NCBI GenBank assembly: GCA_045810625.1
Contig: JBJMVQ010000035.1
Coordinates: forward strand, 1 to 28,811
Origin: JACQFZ01 sp045810625
GTDB lineage: Bacteria; Pseudomonadota; Gammaproteobacteria; Acidiferrobacterales; Sulfurifustaceae
DNA: 28,811 nt
Direction of reading: 5' to 3'
Of the stretch, positions 8,895 to 16,366 are shown piece by piece; within the stretch, counting starts at the first letter, position 1; each line of letters starts with the position of its first letter. The position numbers and the translations under genes are program-made. The notes beneath the pieces were generated by a model that did not search any database, was not told the origin of the DNA, and saw nothing but the letters and a program-made list of their open reading frames with translations.

Positions 8895-9424
8895 ATCGGC
8901 GTTCCGCGCCGCTTCACCACGATGATCGGATTGGTGAAGAGAACCGAGTTCGGGATCAGGATCCGCGTCGAGTCGCTGTCGAGCGTGGTATAGCGAAGAT
9001 CGATGGAGACCACTATTCCTTCCTGACTCGTAACGTTGATCCGGTCGTTGATGTCAAAAGGCCGATAGACCAGGAGCAGCACGCCCGCGAGCACGTTCGA
9101 TATCGTGTCGCGCAGCGCGAAGCCGACGGCGAAGCCCGTGAGCCCGAGGCCCGCGACCAGGGCCGAGATATTCACGCCCAACGTGCCCGCGGCGGTGACG
9201 ATCCCGAGAAACACGAGGCCGAAGCGGATCGCGCGCGAGAGCAGCGACGCGACGAGCACGTTGAGCCGCGCATAGCCGAGCAGACGCGCGCTCGCGCGAT
9301 CGGAGAAACCCGCGATAAACCAGAAAACGGAAAAGATCAGCGCCGCGGCAACCACCCGCGGCCCCACGTGCACGACCAGATACTGCAGATGCTCGATCAA
9401 CTGATCGAGGAAACTGGCGCTCAC
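8891..9424 (-). CDS. Small MscS-type mechanosensitive channel
   Basis: A 177-residue inner-membrane protein of the MscS family. Three membrane segments are visible; the third is the pore-lining type rich in Gly and Ala (ISALVAGLGLTGFAVGFALRD). The beta domain follows, with NVLAGVLLLVYRPFDINDRINV and ending RILIPNSVLFTNPIIV. The protein stops eleven residues after this, so the C-terminal alpha/beta domain that forms the cytoplasmic cage in E. coli MscS (286 residues) is missing. Short forms like this exist in the family, and the stop overlaps the next start in an orderly way, so this need not be a broken gene. Starts at GTG overlapping the TGA of the upstream gene (GTGA). Confidence 0.87.
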   Translation of the reverse strand: MSASFLDQLIEHLQYLVVHVGPRVVAAALIFSVFWFIAGFSDRASARLLGYARLNVLVASLLSRAIRFGLVFLGIVTAAGTLGVNISALVAGLGLTGFAVGFALRDTISNVLAGVLLLVYRPFDINDRINVTSQEGIVVSIDLRYTTLDSDSTRILIPNSVLFTNPIIVVKRRGTPI

Positions 9425-10197
9425 TGAAAAGAGGATGGCGAAAGTCCGATGTTATTGATGACACCGACGGTGTGCCGGTGCTCGTGCTGTCCGAGCCAAC
9501 CGTTCAATTCTATGCGAAAGCAGCCGTCGCGAGCGAGCGGACATCGCCCGGCCAGCCGTGCGGCTATTTCGTCGAAGGCCGTCGTGACCGGACCGTCGGC
9601 CTGCCGATCGAGATCGTCCCACACTATCACGAACGCGGACTCATCGAGCAGTTCGTAACGCTCGAGCATCGCGAGCTCGCGGCGCAGCATTTCGGGCTGG
9701 TGGCACGCGTCGGAAAAAATCAGATTGAAGCGCCGCCCGGCGAGACGCGTCCAGTCCTCGAACCGGCCGATATCGCCTTGCAGATAGCCGATCCGGTTCG
9801 TGCGATACCGGAACCAATGCACGCCGTCATGCGTGCCCGTACGCTCGAAACGCGCCGCGAGCCGCGGGTTCATTCGCTCCCAGTCGAAGCCGACGAGCAG
9901 CGCGTCGGCAAGCGCGTTCGCGAGCACGTAGAAATTCTTACCGACCGAAACGCCCAGCTCCAGGTAGCGAACCGGGGCGGGCAACCGCGCTGCGGCATAG
10001 ACCAGCAGATCGGTGTAGGTCGGCTCGTGGTCGATCGGGAGATTCAAGAATGGCAGTACGCGCGGCGGACAACCGTAGTGGTCGCGGCTGTTCCAATAGT
10101 CTTCGGGAGCGATCCAATCGGCAACGGAGTGCAAATACTCCCGATTGGCTCGAATGATCTCGCTGTCCACACGCGCCTCGTGGTTTCGTCCCTCCAT
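9421..10197 (-). CDS. Class I SAM methyltransferase-like protein
   Basis: A 258-residue cytoplasmic protein with the look of a Rossmann-fold SAM-dependent methyltransferase. Residues 76-88 (VRYLELGVSVGKN) resemble motif I, the glycine-rich SAM loop; LLVGFDWERMNP would be the acidic strand 2, IGYLQGDIGRF a motif II/III region and FNLIFSDACH (157-166) the post-motif strand 4. The substrate is unknown, and it could be a degenerate, non-catalytic member. The N-terminal 50 residues contain many aromatic residues. It is the first gene of the tightly overlapped set with mscS, FRG and pgeF. No ribosome-binding site is seen at this ATG; a GTG nine codons downstream is preceded by gagg. Confidence 0.7.
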   Translation of the reverse strand: MEGRNHEARVDSEIIRANREYLHSVADWIAPEDYWNSRDHYGCPPRVLPFLNLPIDHEPTYTDLLVYAAARLPAPVRYLELGVSVGKNFYVLANALADALLVGFDWERMNPRLAARFERTGTHDGVHWFRYRTNRIGYLQGDIGRFEDWTRLAGRRFNLIFSDACHQPEMLRRELAMLERYELLDESAFVIVWDDLDRQADGPVTTAFDEIAARLAGRCPLARDGCFRIELNGWLGQHEHRHTVGVINNIGLSPSSFQ

Positions 10198-10220
10198 GTT
10201 GCAGGATGAGCGCGCGGAGG

Positions 10221-10239
10221 AAAACCGGGTTTCACCCGG
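10221..10239 (-). terminator. Possible weak terminator after rluB
   Basis: A perfect 6-bp stem (ccgggt / acccgg) with a 3-base loop. On the minus strand it is followed by TTTT and then cc. It lies just past the rluB stop and 23 bases before the next start. The stem is short and the T run only four, so partial termination is more likely than full. Confidence 0.5.
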
Positions 10240-10244
10240 CGGAG

Positions 10245-11171
10245 TCAGCGCGTGTTTCTACGCGATCGGCGTCCCGGCGCGGCGCGACCGCGCTCGCCGG
10301 GACGCCGTTCCCGGCGTGCGACCTGCAGTCCCGCTGCCGCATACAACGCCCCGAGCTCGTCTCGTTCGAGATAGCGACTGTGACCGGGGCGCAGCAGCCG
10401 CGGCAACGCGATCGGACCATAACGCACGCGAATCAAGCGGCTCACCGTTACACCGACCGCTTCCCACATGCGCCGCACTTCGCGATTGCGGCCTTCGCGA
10501 ATGACGACGTGATACCAGTGGTTCGCTCCCGTGCCGCCGGCGTCGACGACGCTTTCGAAACGCGCCGGGCCGTCTTCCAGCATCACGCCGGAGGTCAAGC
10601 GCACCGCAGCATCGGGCGGCACGTCGCCAAGGACCCGCACCGCGTACTCGCGCTCGATCTCGGCGGACGGATGCATCAGCCGGTTTGCGAGCTCGCCGTC
10701 GGTCGCAAACAGCAGCAGGCCGGAGGAATTGAGGTCGAGGCGCCCGATCGCAATCCAGCGTCCGTGACGGATCGGCGGAAGATTGTCGAACACGGTCTTG
10801 CGATTTTCCGGATCGCGGCGCGTCGTCACCTCGCCTTCCGGCTTGTGATACATGAGCACGCGCTGTTTCGGCGCGAGCGCGGGCGTGGGTATCGGCCGAC
10901 CATCGATACAAAGACGCTGTCCGGGTCGCACGCGGTCGCCGAGCTGCGCCGGCCGTCCGTCGATCGTAATCCGGCCCTGCTCGATCCAACGCTCCATCTC
11001 GCGCCGCGAGCCGACACCCGCGCGCGCCAGCACCTTCTGCAGCTTCTCATCGTCGGGTGCATCGGTACGCCGCGAATCCGCGACGCGAGCGCGCGAATCG
11101 TTCGCGCGCGCCGGCATTTTTCGCGAATGAGCGCCCGGCGCCGGGTGACGCCCAGCTCGTTTAACCGTCAT
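10245..11171 (-). CDS. rluB: 23S rRNA pseudouridine(2605) synthase RluB
   Basis: A 308-residue pseudouridine synthase of the RsuA/RluB/E/F type; RluB converts U2605 of 23S rRNA to pseudouridine. An S4 RNA-binding domain (about 42-88, KLQKVLARAGVGSRREMERWI) precedes the catalytic domain with the signature GRLDLNSSGLLLFATDG, where Asp146 is the catalytic aspartate. NREVRRMWEAVG and VRYGPIALP are also typical. The C-terminal tail is Arg-rich. RluB is preferred over its paralogues because of the scpA-scpB-rluB gene order. The N-terminal 40 residues are poorly supported as coding; Met19 is an alternative start. A repeat element separates it from scpB. Confidence 0.88.
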   Translation of the reverse strand: MTVKRAGRHPAPGAHSRKMPARANDSRARVADSRRTDAPDDEKLQKVLARAGVGSRREMERWIEQGRITIDGRPAQLGDRVRPGQRLCIDGRPIPTPALAPKQRVLMYHKPEGEVTTRRDPENRKTVFDNLPPIRHGRWIAIGRLDLNSSGLLLFATDGELANRLMHPSAEIEREYAVRVLGDVPPDAAVRLTSGVMLEDGPARFESVVDAGGTGANHWYHVVIREGRNREVRRMWEAVGVTVSRLIRVRYGPIALPRLLRPGHSRYLERDELGALYAAAGLQVARRERRPGERGRAAPGRRSRRNTR

Positions 11172-11252
11172 GTGCGCGAGATCGGATGGTTGGACAGCCG
11201 GCTAGTGTACCGGGTGAGGATGAAAAACAGCCAATTTTCTTAAACCGTTCAA

Positions 11253-11327
11253 ACCGCGGAGGACACAAAGGACGCAGAGGATTTGGATTAGTAGTTCTTC
11301 CTCTGTGTCCTCCGCGTCCTCTGCGGT
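11253..11327. repeat. Imperfect inverted repeat of the 9-bp-period family
   Basis: Two 28-base arms at 11253-11280 and 11300-11327 are reverse complements at 23 of 28 positions, with a 19-base spacer. Each arm is three 9-bp units of the same type as those at 102-129 and 638-665. In the scpB-to-rluB transcript it could fold as a long stem-loop. No T run follows, so a classic terminator is unlikely. An RNA-stability or processing role, or simply an inserted repeat, are possibilities. Confidence 0.85.
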
Positions 11328-11355
11328 GCAACTTCTCTAATGGATTCGCACGCGC

Positions 11356-12075
11356 TCAGGCGGACGGCTTGTATCCGTCGGCGTACGCCGGCACCGGCTC
11401 GGCTTCGCCGGCGTCGCTGGCCGCAACGTCTCCGGAAGATTCGGGCGCCGGTTGGCTCTCGGCCGCTGCCATCTCCGATGCGGCGGGCGGCTGCGTTTCG
11501 CCGCTCGCCGCCGCGCGCTGATCGAGCTCAGCGCTGATCGCGGCGATGTCGCGCAGCTCCGCGAGCGGCGGCAGGTCTTCGAGCTTGCTCAAATTGAAGT
11601 ACTCGAGGAACGCGCGCGTCGTGCCGTAGAGCACCGGACGGCCCGGTACTTCGCGCCGCCCGACCTCGCGGATCCAGTCGCGATCGAGCAACGTCTTGAT
11701 GATTTCGCCGCTGACGGCGACGCCGCGAATGTCTTCGATATCGCCGCGCGTAACCGGCTGGCGATACGCGATGATCGCAAGCGTTTCCAGGAGCGCGCGC
11801 GAATAACGCGCCGGGCGCTCTTCGACGAGCCGCCCGAGCCAGTTGTTGTACTTTACGCGGGTCTGCAGGCGATACGCACGGTCGACCTGCTTGAGCTCGA
11901 AACCGCGCTCGGCGTACTCCGCTTCGAGCTGCTTCAGCACTTCACGGATTTCCTCGCGCGTCGGGCGCGAGTCGTCCGGAAACATCTGCGCCATGCGCTC
12001 GAGCGTGAGCGGCTGACCGGCGACGAGGAGCGCCGCTTCGATAATGTTCTTGAGCTCGGCGTTCGCTTCGCTCAT
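11356..12075 (-). CDS. scpB: Segregation and condensation protein B
   Basis: A 239-residue protein that, as a dimer, binds the kleisin ScpA in the SMC condensin complex and helps chromosome compaction and segregation. The N-terminal winged-helix domain starts ELKNIIEAALLVAGQPLTLERM; the second carries ALLETLAIIAYRQPVTRGDIEDIRGV and VPGRPVLYGTTRAFLEYFNL, both diagnostic. After about residue 180 the sequence becomes an Ala/Glu/Pro-rich tail typical of proteobacterial ScpB. Its ATG shares one base with the scpA stop (TGATG), so the two are translationally coupled. The gene ends beside the inverted repeat that separates it from rluB. Confidence 0.93.
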   Translation of the reverse strand: MSEANAELKNIIEAALLVAGQPLTLERMAQMFPDDSRPTREEIREVLKQLEAEYAERGFELKQVDRAYRLQTRVKYNNWLGRLVEERPARYSRALLETLAIIAYRQPVTRGDIEDIRGVAVSGEIIKTLLDRDWIREVGRREVPGRPVLYGTTRAFLEYFNLSKLEDLPPLAELRDIAAISAELDQRAAASGETQPPAASEMAAAESQPAPESSGDVAASDAGEAEPVPAYADGYKPSA

Positions 12076-12881
12076 CAGGCCGCCGCCTTCACATGGATGG
12101 GGGCATAGGGCTCTTGCTGGATCACCACGATCAACGCCTCCTTAATGAGTTCGAGCATCGCCATGAACGTCACTACGACACCGAGGCGGCCTTCGGCCGG
12201 TTCGAACAACGATTCGAAATTGAGGAACTCCGCACCGTTGATGCGCGCCAGGATTTCCGTCATGCGCTCGCGCACGGACAACGCCTCCATGCGCACCCGA
12301 TGGTGCCGGTAAAGCGCGGCGCGCTCCATCACTTGCTTGAAAGCATCCACCAGCTCGTGCAACTGCACGTTCGGCAGCGGCTTGCGGTGCGGCAGATGGT
12401 CGGCGTTCGTCGCGACCAGGTAAATTTCGCGCCCGACGCGCGGCAACTGATCGAGGCCTTCCGCCGCCTGGCGAAAGCGTTCGTATTGCTGCAAGCGGCG
12501 CACCAGCTCCGCCCGCGGGTCCTCTTCTTCGGTCGTCGTCTCCGGTCGCGGCAACAGCATGCGCGATTTGATCTCCGCGAGCATTGCCGCCATCAACAGA
12601 TACTCCGCCGCCAGCTCCAGTTTCAACTCCTGCATGAGATCGATATAGCTCATGTACTGCCGGGTCACTTCGGCGATCGGAATATCCAAAATATCGAGGT
12701 TCTGCTTGCGAATCAGATACAGCAGCAGATCGAGCGGGCCCTGAAACGTCTCCAGGAAGACTTCGAGCGCGTCCGGCGGAATGTAGAGATCGGTCGGCAG
12801 CTCGACCAGCGCGTCGCCGCGCACGATCGCAACCGGCGTCGCCGGCGCGTCCGACCTATCGCTTTCGTTCGGAGTGCTCAT
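12075..12881 (-). CDS. scpA: Segregation and condensation protein A (kleisin)
   Basis: A 268-residue kleisin that links the SMC heads and binds ScpB in bacterial condensin. Diagnostic parts are FQGPLDLLLYLIRKQNLDILDIPIAEVTRQY cut here into its two halves (FQGPLDLLLYLIRKQ and LDIPIAEVTRQY), the ELAAEYLLMAAMLAEIKSRM helix, and the C-terminal winged helix with VVTFMAMLELIKEALI. The start MSTPNESDRSD is chosen because its ATG overlaps the TGA of trpS (ATGA); the open frame continues upstream inside trpS without meaning. The N-terminal 40 residues precede the kleisin domain and are probably flexible. Confidence 0.93.
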   Translation of the reverse strand: MSTPNESDRSDAPATPVAIVRGDALVELPTDLYIPPDALEVFLETFQGPLDLLLYLIRKQNLDILDIPIAEVTRQYMSYIDLMQELKLELAAEYLLMAAMLAEIKSRMLLPRPETTTEEEDPRAELVRRLQQYERFRQAAEGLDQLPRVGREIYLVATNADHLPHRKPLPNVQLHELVDAFKQVMERAALYRHHRVRMEALSVRERMTEILARINGAEFLNFESLFEPAEGRLGVVVTFMAMLELIKEALIVVIQQEPYAPIHVKAAA

Positions 12882-14098
12882 GTGTAGCTCAACCCCATCG
12901 CCCCGCGCACCTCGCCCAACGTCGCGTCCGCAACGTCGCGCGCGCGGCGCGTGCCGTCGGCCACGATCGTGCGAATCGTCGCCGGATCGCGCGCGAATTC
13001 GCTTGCACGCGCCTGGATCGGCGCGAGCTCTGCCATCACGGCGTCGATGACCGGTTGCTTGCATTCCAGACAACCGATCCCCGCGGTCGTGCAGCCCTCG
13101 CGTACCCACGCTTTGGTTTTGTCGTCCGAATACACTTTATGAAACTCCCAGACCGGGCACTTGTCGGGATCACCCGGATCAGACCGGCGCACGCGCGCCG
13201 GATCGGTCGGCATCGTACGCAGCTTCGCCTCGATCTGCTTGGGATCGTCGCGCAGATAAATGGCGTTGCCGTACGACTTCGACATCTTGCGCCCATCGAG
13301 CCCGGGCATTTTGGCCGCGGGCGTCAGTAACGGTTGCGGTTCGGGCAAGATGATTTTGCCACCGCCTTCCAGATAGCCGTAGAGTCTTTCTTTGTCGCCG
13401 AGCGAGATATTCTTTTGCCGCTCGAGCAACCCGTGCGCGCGTTCGAGCGCGTCGCGGTCGCCGCGCTCGGTGTATGCCTCGCGCAGCTCGCGATACAGCT
13501 TCGCGTTTTTCTTGCCGAGTTTCTGGATCGCCTCCTCCGCGCGCTGCTGATAACCGGGCTCGCGGCCATAGAGGTGGTTGAAGCGCCGCGCCACCTCGCG
13601 CGTCAGCTCGACGTGCGGCACCTGATCCTCACCTACCGGCACGTACGACGCGCGATAGATCAGAATATCCGCGCTTTGGAGCAGTGGATAACCGAGGAAA
13701 CCATAGGTGGAAAGATCCTTATCCTTCAGCTGCTCCTGCTGATCCTTGTATGACGGCACACGCTCGAGCCACGAGAGCGGCGTGATCATCGACAGCAGCG
13801 TATGCAGCTCGGCGTGCTGCGGCACGCGCGACTGCAGAAAAATCGTCGCGTAGTTGGGATCGACGCCGGCCGCAAGCCAGTCGATGACCATGTTCCAGAC
13901 GTTCTCTTCGAGCCCCTGCGTGTCCTCGTAGTCGGTCGTCAAGGCGTGCCAATCGGCGACGAAGAAATAGCATTCGTACTCGTTTTGCAGCCGCACCCAG
14001 TTCTTGAGCACCCCGTGATAATGCCCTAGATGTAGCGGCCCGGTGGGCCGCATGCCGGACAGAACGCGCGGGGTTTCCGCGGCGAGGACTGAGCTCAT
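12878..14098 (-). CDS. trpS: Tryptophanyl-tRNA synthetase (long form)
   Basis: A 406-residue class Ic aminoacyl-tRNA synthetase that charges tRNA-Trp. The HIGH-type motif is PLHLGHYHG (21-29) and the second is GRKMSKSYGN. Bacterial TrpRS is commonly about 330-340 residues; this one carries an inserted Lys/Glu-rich segment of about 60-70 residues between the Rossmann core (AEEAIQKLGKKNAKLYRELREAY onward, here through KNISLGDKERLYGYLEGG) and KMSKS. A long form of this kind is known in several proteobacteria. The start is the ATG overlapping the M50 peptidase stop (ATGA); the open frame extends 107 codons upstream inside that gene. Coupled to scpA downstream by the same overlap. Confidence 0.93.
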   Translation of the reverse strand: MSSVLAAETPRVLSGMRPTGPLHLGHYHGVLKNWVRLQNEYECYFFVADWHALTTDYEDTQGLEENVWNMVIDWLAAGVDPNYATIFLQSRVPQHAELHTLLSMITPLSWLERVPSYKDQQEQLKDKDLSTYGFLGYPLLQSADILIYRASYVPVGEDQVPHVELTREVARRFNHLYGREPGYQQRAEEAIQKLGKKNAKLYRELREAYTERGDRDALERAHGLLERQKNISLGDKERLYGYLEGGGKIILPEPQPLLTPAAKMPGLDGRKMSKSYGNAIYLRDDPKQIEAKLRTMPTDPARVRRSDPGDPDKCPVWEFHKVYSDDKTKAWVREGCTTAGIGCLECKQPVIDAVMAELAPIQARASEFARDPATIRTIVADGTRRARDVADATLGEVRGAMGLSYT

Positions 14099-14751
14099 CC
14101 GACGCCCACGGTGCGCATGACGAGCCCGCCGATAATCAGCGCGGGCGTCACGAGGATGGTATCGAGGATGCGCAGGTACAGCAGCGCGATGAGGATAAAA
14201 AATCCGTACGGCTCGACGCGGCTCAGCTGCCACGCCAGCGGCCCGGGCAGGAGCCCCACCGCCACCCGCCCGCCGTCGAGCGGCGGGATCGGCAGAAGAT
14301 TCAGCACCATCAGAATCGTGTTGATGAAGATCCCGAAATAACCCATGTACGCGAGCGGCATAGCGAACCACTGCGCTGTGTCGGGGAGCGAGGACGCGAA
14401 TTTCCAGATCAATGCCCACAGGACGGCCATGAGCAGATTCGACATCGGTCCGGCGACCGCGACGATCGCCATATCGCGCTTCGGATGCCGCAGATTCTCC
14501 CAGGTTACGGGGACCGGCTTCGCCCAGCCGATCGGCCGCGCGCCCACCAGCAGCAACATCAAAGGAATGAGCACGGTACCGACCGGATCGATGTGCTTGA
14601 CGGGGTTGAGGGTCAATCGTCCGAGCCGCTGTGCGGTCGGATCCCCCAAATGCTTCGCCACCCAGCCGTGAGCCACTTCGTGGACAGTAATGCCGAAAAG
14701 CAGGGGGAGAATGGAAGCGGAGATTTGTTGAAGCGGCGTTAATTCGCCCAT
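14095..14751 (-). CDS. Site-2 protease family membrane peptidase (M50)
   Basis: A 218-residue integral-membrane zinc metalloprotease of the M50/site-2-protease family. The HExxH zinc motif is HEVAHG (His24-Glu25, His28) in the first membrane segment; the second signature, PIPPLDGGR, supplies the aspartate ligand. VAGPMSNLL in the middle is the conserved membrane element between them. It lacks a PDZ domain, unlike RseP, and matches the small form often found between yciO and trpS. The substrate is unknown. The gene heads the M50-trpS-scpA-scpB set. No Shine-Dalgarno is seen, and a -10-like TATACT lies only 11 bases before the ATG. Confidence 0.9.
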   Translation of the reverse strand: MGELTPLQQISASILPLLFGITVHEVAHGWVAKHLGDPTAQRLGRLTLNPVKHIDPVGTVLIPLMLLLVGARPIGWAKPVPVTWENLRHPKRDMAIVAVAGPMSNLLMAVLWALIWKFASSLPDTAQWFAMPLAYMGYFGIFINTILMVLNLLPIPPLDGGRVAVGLLPGPLAWQLSRVEPYGFFILIALLYLRILDTILVTPALIIGGLVMRTVGVG

Positions 14752-14761
14752 CGCGGGACGC

Positions 14762-14767
14762 AGTATA
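14762..14767 (-). promoter_or_regulatory. -10-like box close to the M50 peptidase start
   Basis: On the minus strand TATACT, preceded by tga, lies 10 bases upstream of the M50 peptidase ATG. The expected transcription start would leave a leader of only a few bases, in line with the missing Shine-Dalgarno. A good -35 box is not visible at the normal spacing. Confidence 0.35.
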
Positions 14768-14829
14768 TCAGGGTAAGGCGTTGCTGGGGATAACCCTTCT
14801 TCGTGTGCGAGAAGTCGGCCGGCCGCACT

Positions 14830-15465
14830 TTACGCCCGGAGGGCCGGCTCGAAAGACGCGGTGTCGCCCCGACCCCGGCGGGTGATCTCCGCCATGCCGT
14901 CATGCAGCACCACCACCGTCGTCGGCTCGACGCCGCAATTCCCGCCGTCCATGACGAGATCGACCTGATGCTCGAGACGACTGCGGATCTCTTCCGGATC
15001 GCTGAGGGGCAACGTTTCCCCCGGCAGGATGAGCGTGCAGCTCATGAGGGGCTCGCGCAGCTCGGCGAGCAGCGCCTGAGCGACCTTGTGCTCCGGCACC
15101 CGCAGGCCGATCGTCTTGCGGCGAGGATTTTGCAGCCGGCGCGGTACCTCGCGCGTCGCCGGCAATATAAAGGTATAAGGACCCGGCGTGTGGGCGCGGA
15201 GGATGCGGTAGTCCGCATTACCGAGCCGGGCATAAAGCGCGACCTCGGACAGATCTCGGCAGACCAGCGTGAAGTCATGGCGATGGTCGAGCGAACGGAT
15301 GCGGCGGATCCGCTCCATCGCCGCCTTGTCGCCAATATGGCAACCTATGGCGTAGCTCGAGTCGGTCGGATAAACGATGACGCCGCCGCCGCGCACGATT
15401 TCGACAGCGCGCCGGATCAGCCGAGCCTGCGGATTCTCCGGATGTATTTCGAAGTACTGCGCCAT
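14830..15465 (-). CDS. yciO: YciO, Sua5/YrdC/YciO family protein
   Basis: A 211-residue protein of the Sua5/YrdC/YciO family. TsaC/Sua5 members make threonylcarbamoyl-AMP for the t6A tRNA modification; YciO is a paralogue whose own role is less clear. The sequence follows YciO closely: VYPTDSSYAIGC, RRIRSLDHRHDFTLVCRDLSE, HTPGPYTFILPATREVPRRL, KTIGLRVPEHKVAQALL and DGGNCGVEPTTVV. The gene order rnm-yciO is the same as in E. coli. The ATG shares one base with the TAA of rnm (TAATG), which sets the start. The C-terminal tail is Arg-rich. Confidence 0.9.
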   Translation of the reverse strand: MAQYFEIHPENPQARLIRRAVEIVRGGGVIVYPTDSSYAIGCHIGDKAAMERIRRIRSLDHRHDFTLVCRDLSEVALYARLGNADYRILRAHTPGPYTFILPATREVPRRLQNPRRKTIGLRVPEHKVAQALLAELREPLMSCTLILPGETLPLSDPEEIRSRLEHQVDLVMDGGNCGVEPTTVVVLHDGMAEITRRGRGDTASFEPALRA

Positions 15466-16328
15466 TAGCGCGTCGACACTTCCCGGTATTCGGGCGCAAA
15501 GGCGGTCCACACCGGAACCACCGGCGGGGCGACGGGCGCCAGCTTTCCCACCTCGAGCCATTGCTGCTCGGGTCCGTGGAAATCCGAACCCGCTGAGCCG
15601 AGCAAATCGAGCTCGACCGCGAGCCGCGCAATCGTCTCGCCGTCGCCCGGCCGTTGCATCCCGGACGAAACCTCCACGCCCGCGCCACCGCTCTCTTTGA
15701 ACTCCTGCAGCAGCCGCCGCAGTTTGCCGTACCCGAACGGATAACGCGTGGGATGCGCGATAACGGCAAGACCGCCGGCGCCACGCACCCAGCCGACGAC
15801 TTCGTCGAGCTTTGCCCACTGCTCGGGCACGTGCGCGGCACGACCGCGAGCCAGATATTGCTTGAACGCCTGTCCCATGGTGCTCACATAACCCCGAGCG
15901 ACGAGAAAGCGCGCAAAATGCGTGCGCGAGATGATCGGTCCGCGCGCGATCCCGCGCGCGTAGTCGTACGCGCCTTCGATGTTTTTCTTGCGCAACCGTC
16001 GGCCGATTTCTTCCGCTCGCCAATCCCGAAACTCTCGCAGGCGCGCGAGCCCTTGCTGCAACGGCTCGTGCTCCGGACGGATGCAAAGGCCGAGCACGTG
16101 CACCGTCTCGCCCTGCCAGGTAACCGAAATTTCAACGCCGGGAATCAGTCGGACGCCCGCTTGGGTCGCCGCCGCGTATCCCTCCGCGATGCCGCCGGTG
16201 ACGTCATGATCGGTGAGCGCGAGCACAGCGACGCCGCTCGCCTGCGCGCGCGCGACGAGATCGGCCGGCGAGAGCGTGCCATCCGACCAGAGGGTATGCG
16301 TGTGCAGATCGTAGGTAGCTGCCGACAT
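15465..16328 (-). CDS. rnm: PHP-domain phosphoesterase, RNase AM (YciV/TrpH)
   Basis: A 287-residue PHP-domain metal-dependent phosphoesterase. The E. coli relative YciV (RNase AM) trims the 5' ends of ribosomal RNAs and degrades 3',5'-nucleoside bisphosphates. PHP metal motifs are HTHTLWSDG (9-17), LTDHD (38-42), AHPTRYPFGYGKL and GSDFHGP. A helical insert between them carries the ARFLVARGYVSTMGQAFKQYL stretch seen in this family. The start MSAATYDLHTH puts the first motif near the N-terminus, as usual; there is no obvious Shine-Dalgarno. It is divergent from an unrecognised gene, with 27 bp between the starts and a perfect palindrome at the other gene's start. Confidence 0.88.
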   Translation of the reverse strand: MSAATYDLHTHTLWSDGTLSPADLVARAQASGVAVLALTDHDVTGGIAEGYAAATQAGVRLIPGVEISVTWQGETVHVLGLCIRPEHEPLQQGLARLREFRDWRAEEIGRRLRKKNIEGAYDYARGIARGPIISRTHFARFLVARGYVSTMGQAFKQYLARGRAAHVPEQWAKLDEVVGWVRGAGGLAVIAHPTRYPFGYGKLRRLLQEFKESGGAGVEVSSGMQRPGDGETIARLAVELDLLGSAGSDFHGPEQQWLEVGKLAPVAPPVVPVWTAFAPEYREVSTR

Positions 16329-16347
16329 CCAAAAAGCCGCTATATTT

Positions 16348-16366
16348 ATGGAGGTATGACCTCCAT
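16348..16366. promoter_or_regulatory. Perfect palindrome enclosing a start codon
   Basis: The 19-base stretch is atggaggt, atg, acctccat: two perfect 8-base arms around a 3-base centre that is the ATG of the plus-strand gene. In the mRNA the arms would pair the ggaggt Shine-Dalgarno-like stretch with the first codons; as DNA it sits between two divergent genes 27 bp apart and could be an operator. Confidence 0.6.
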
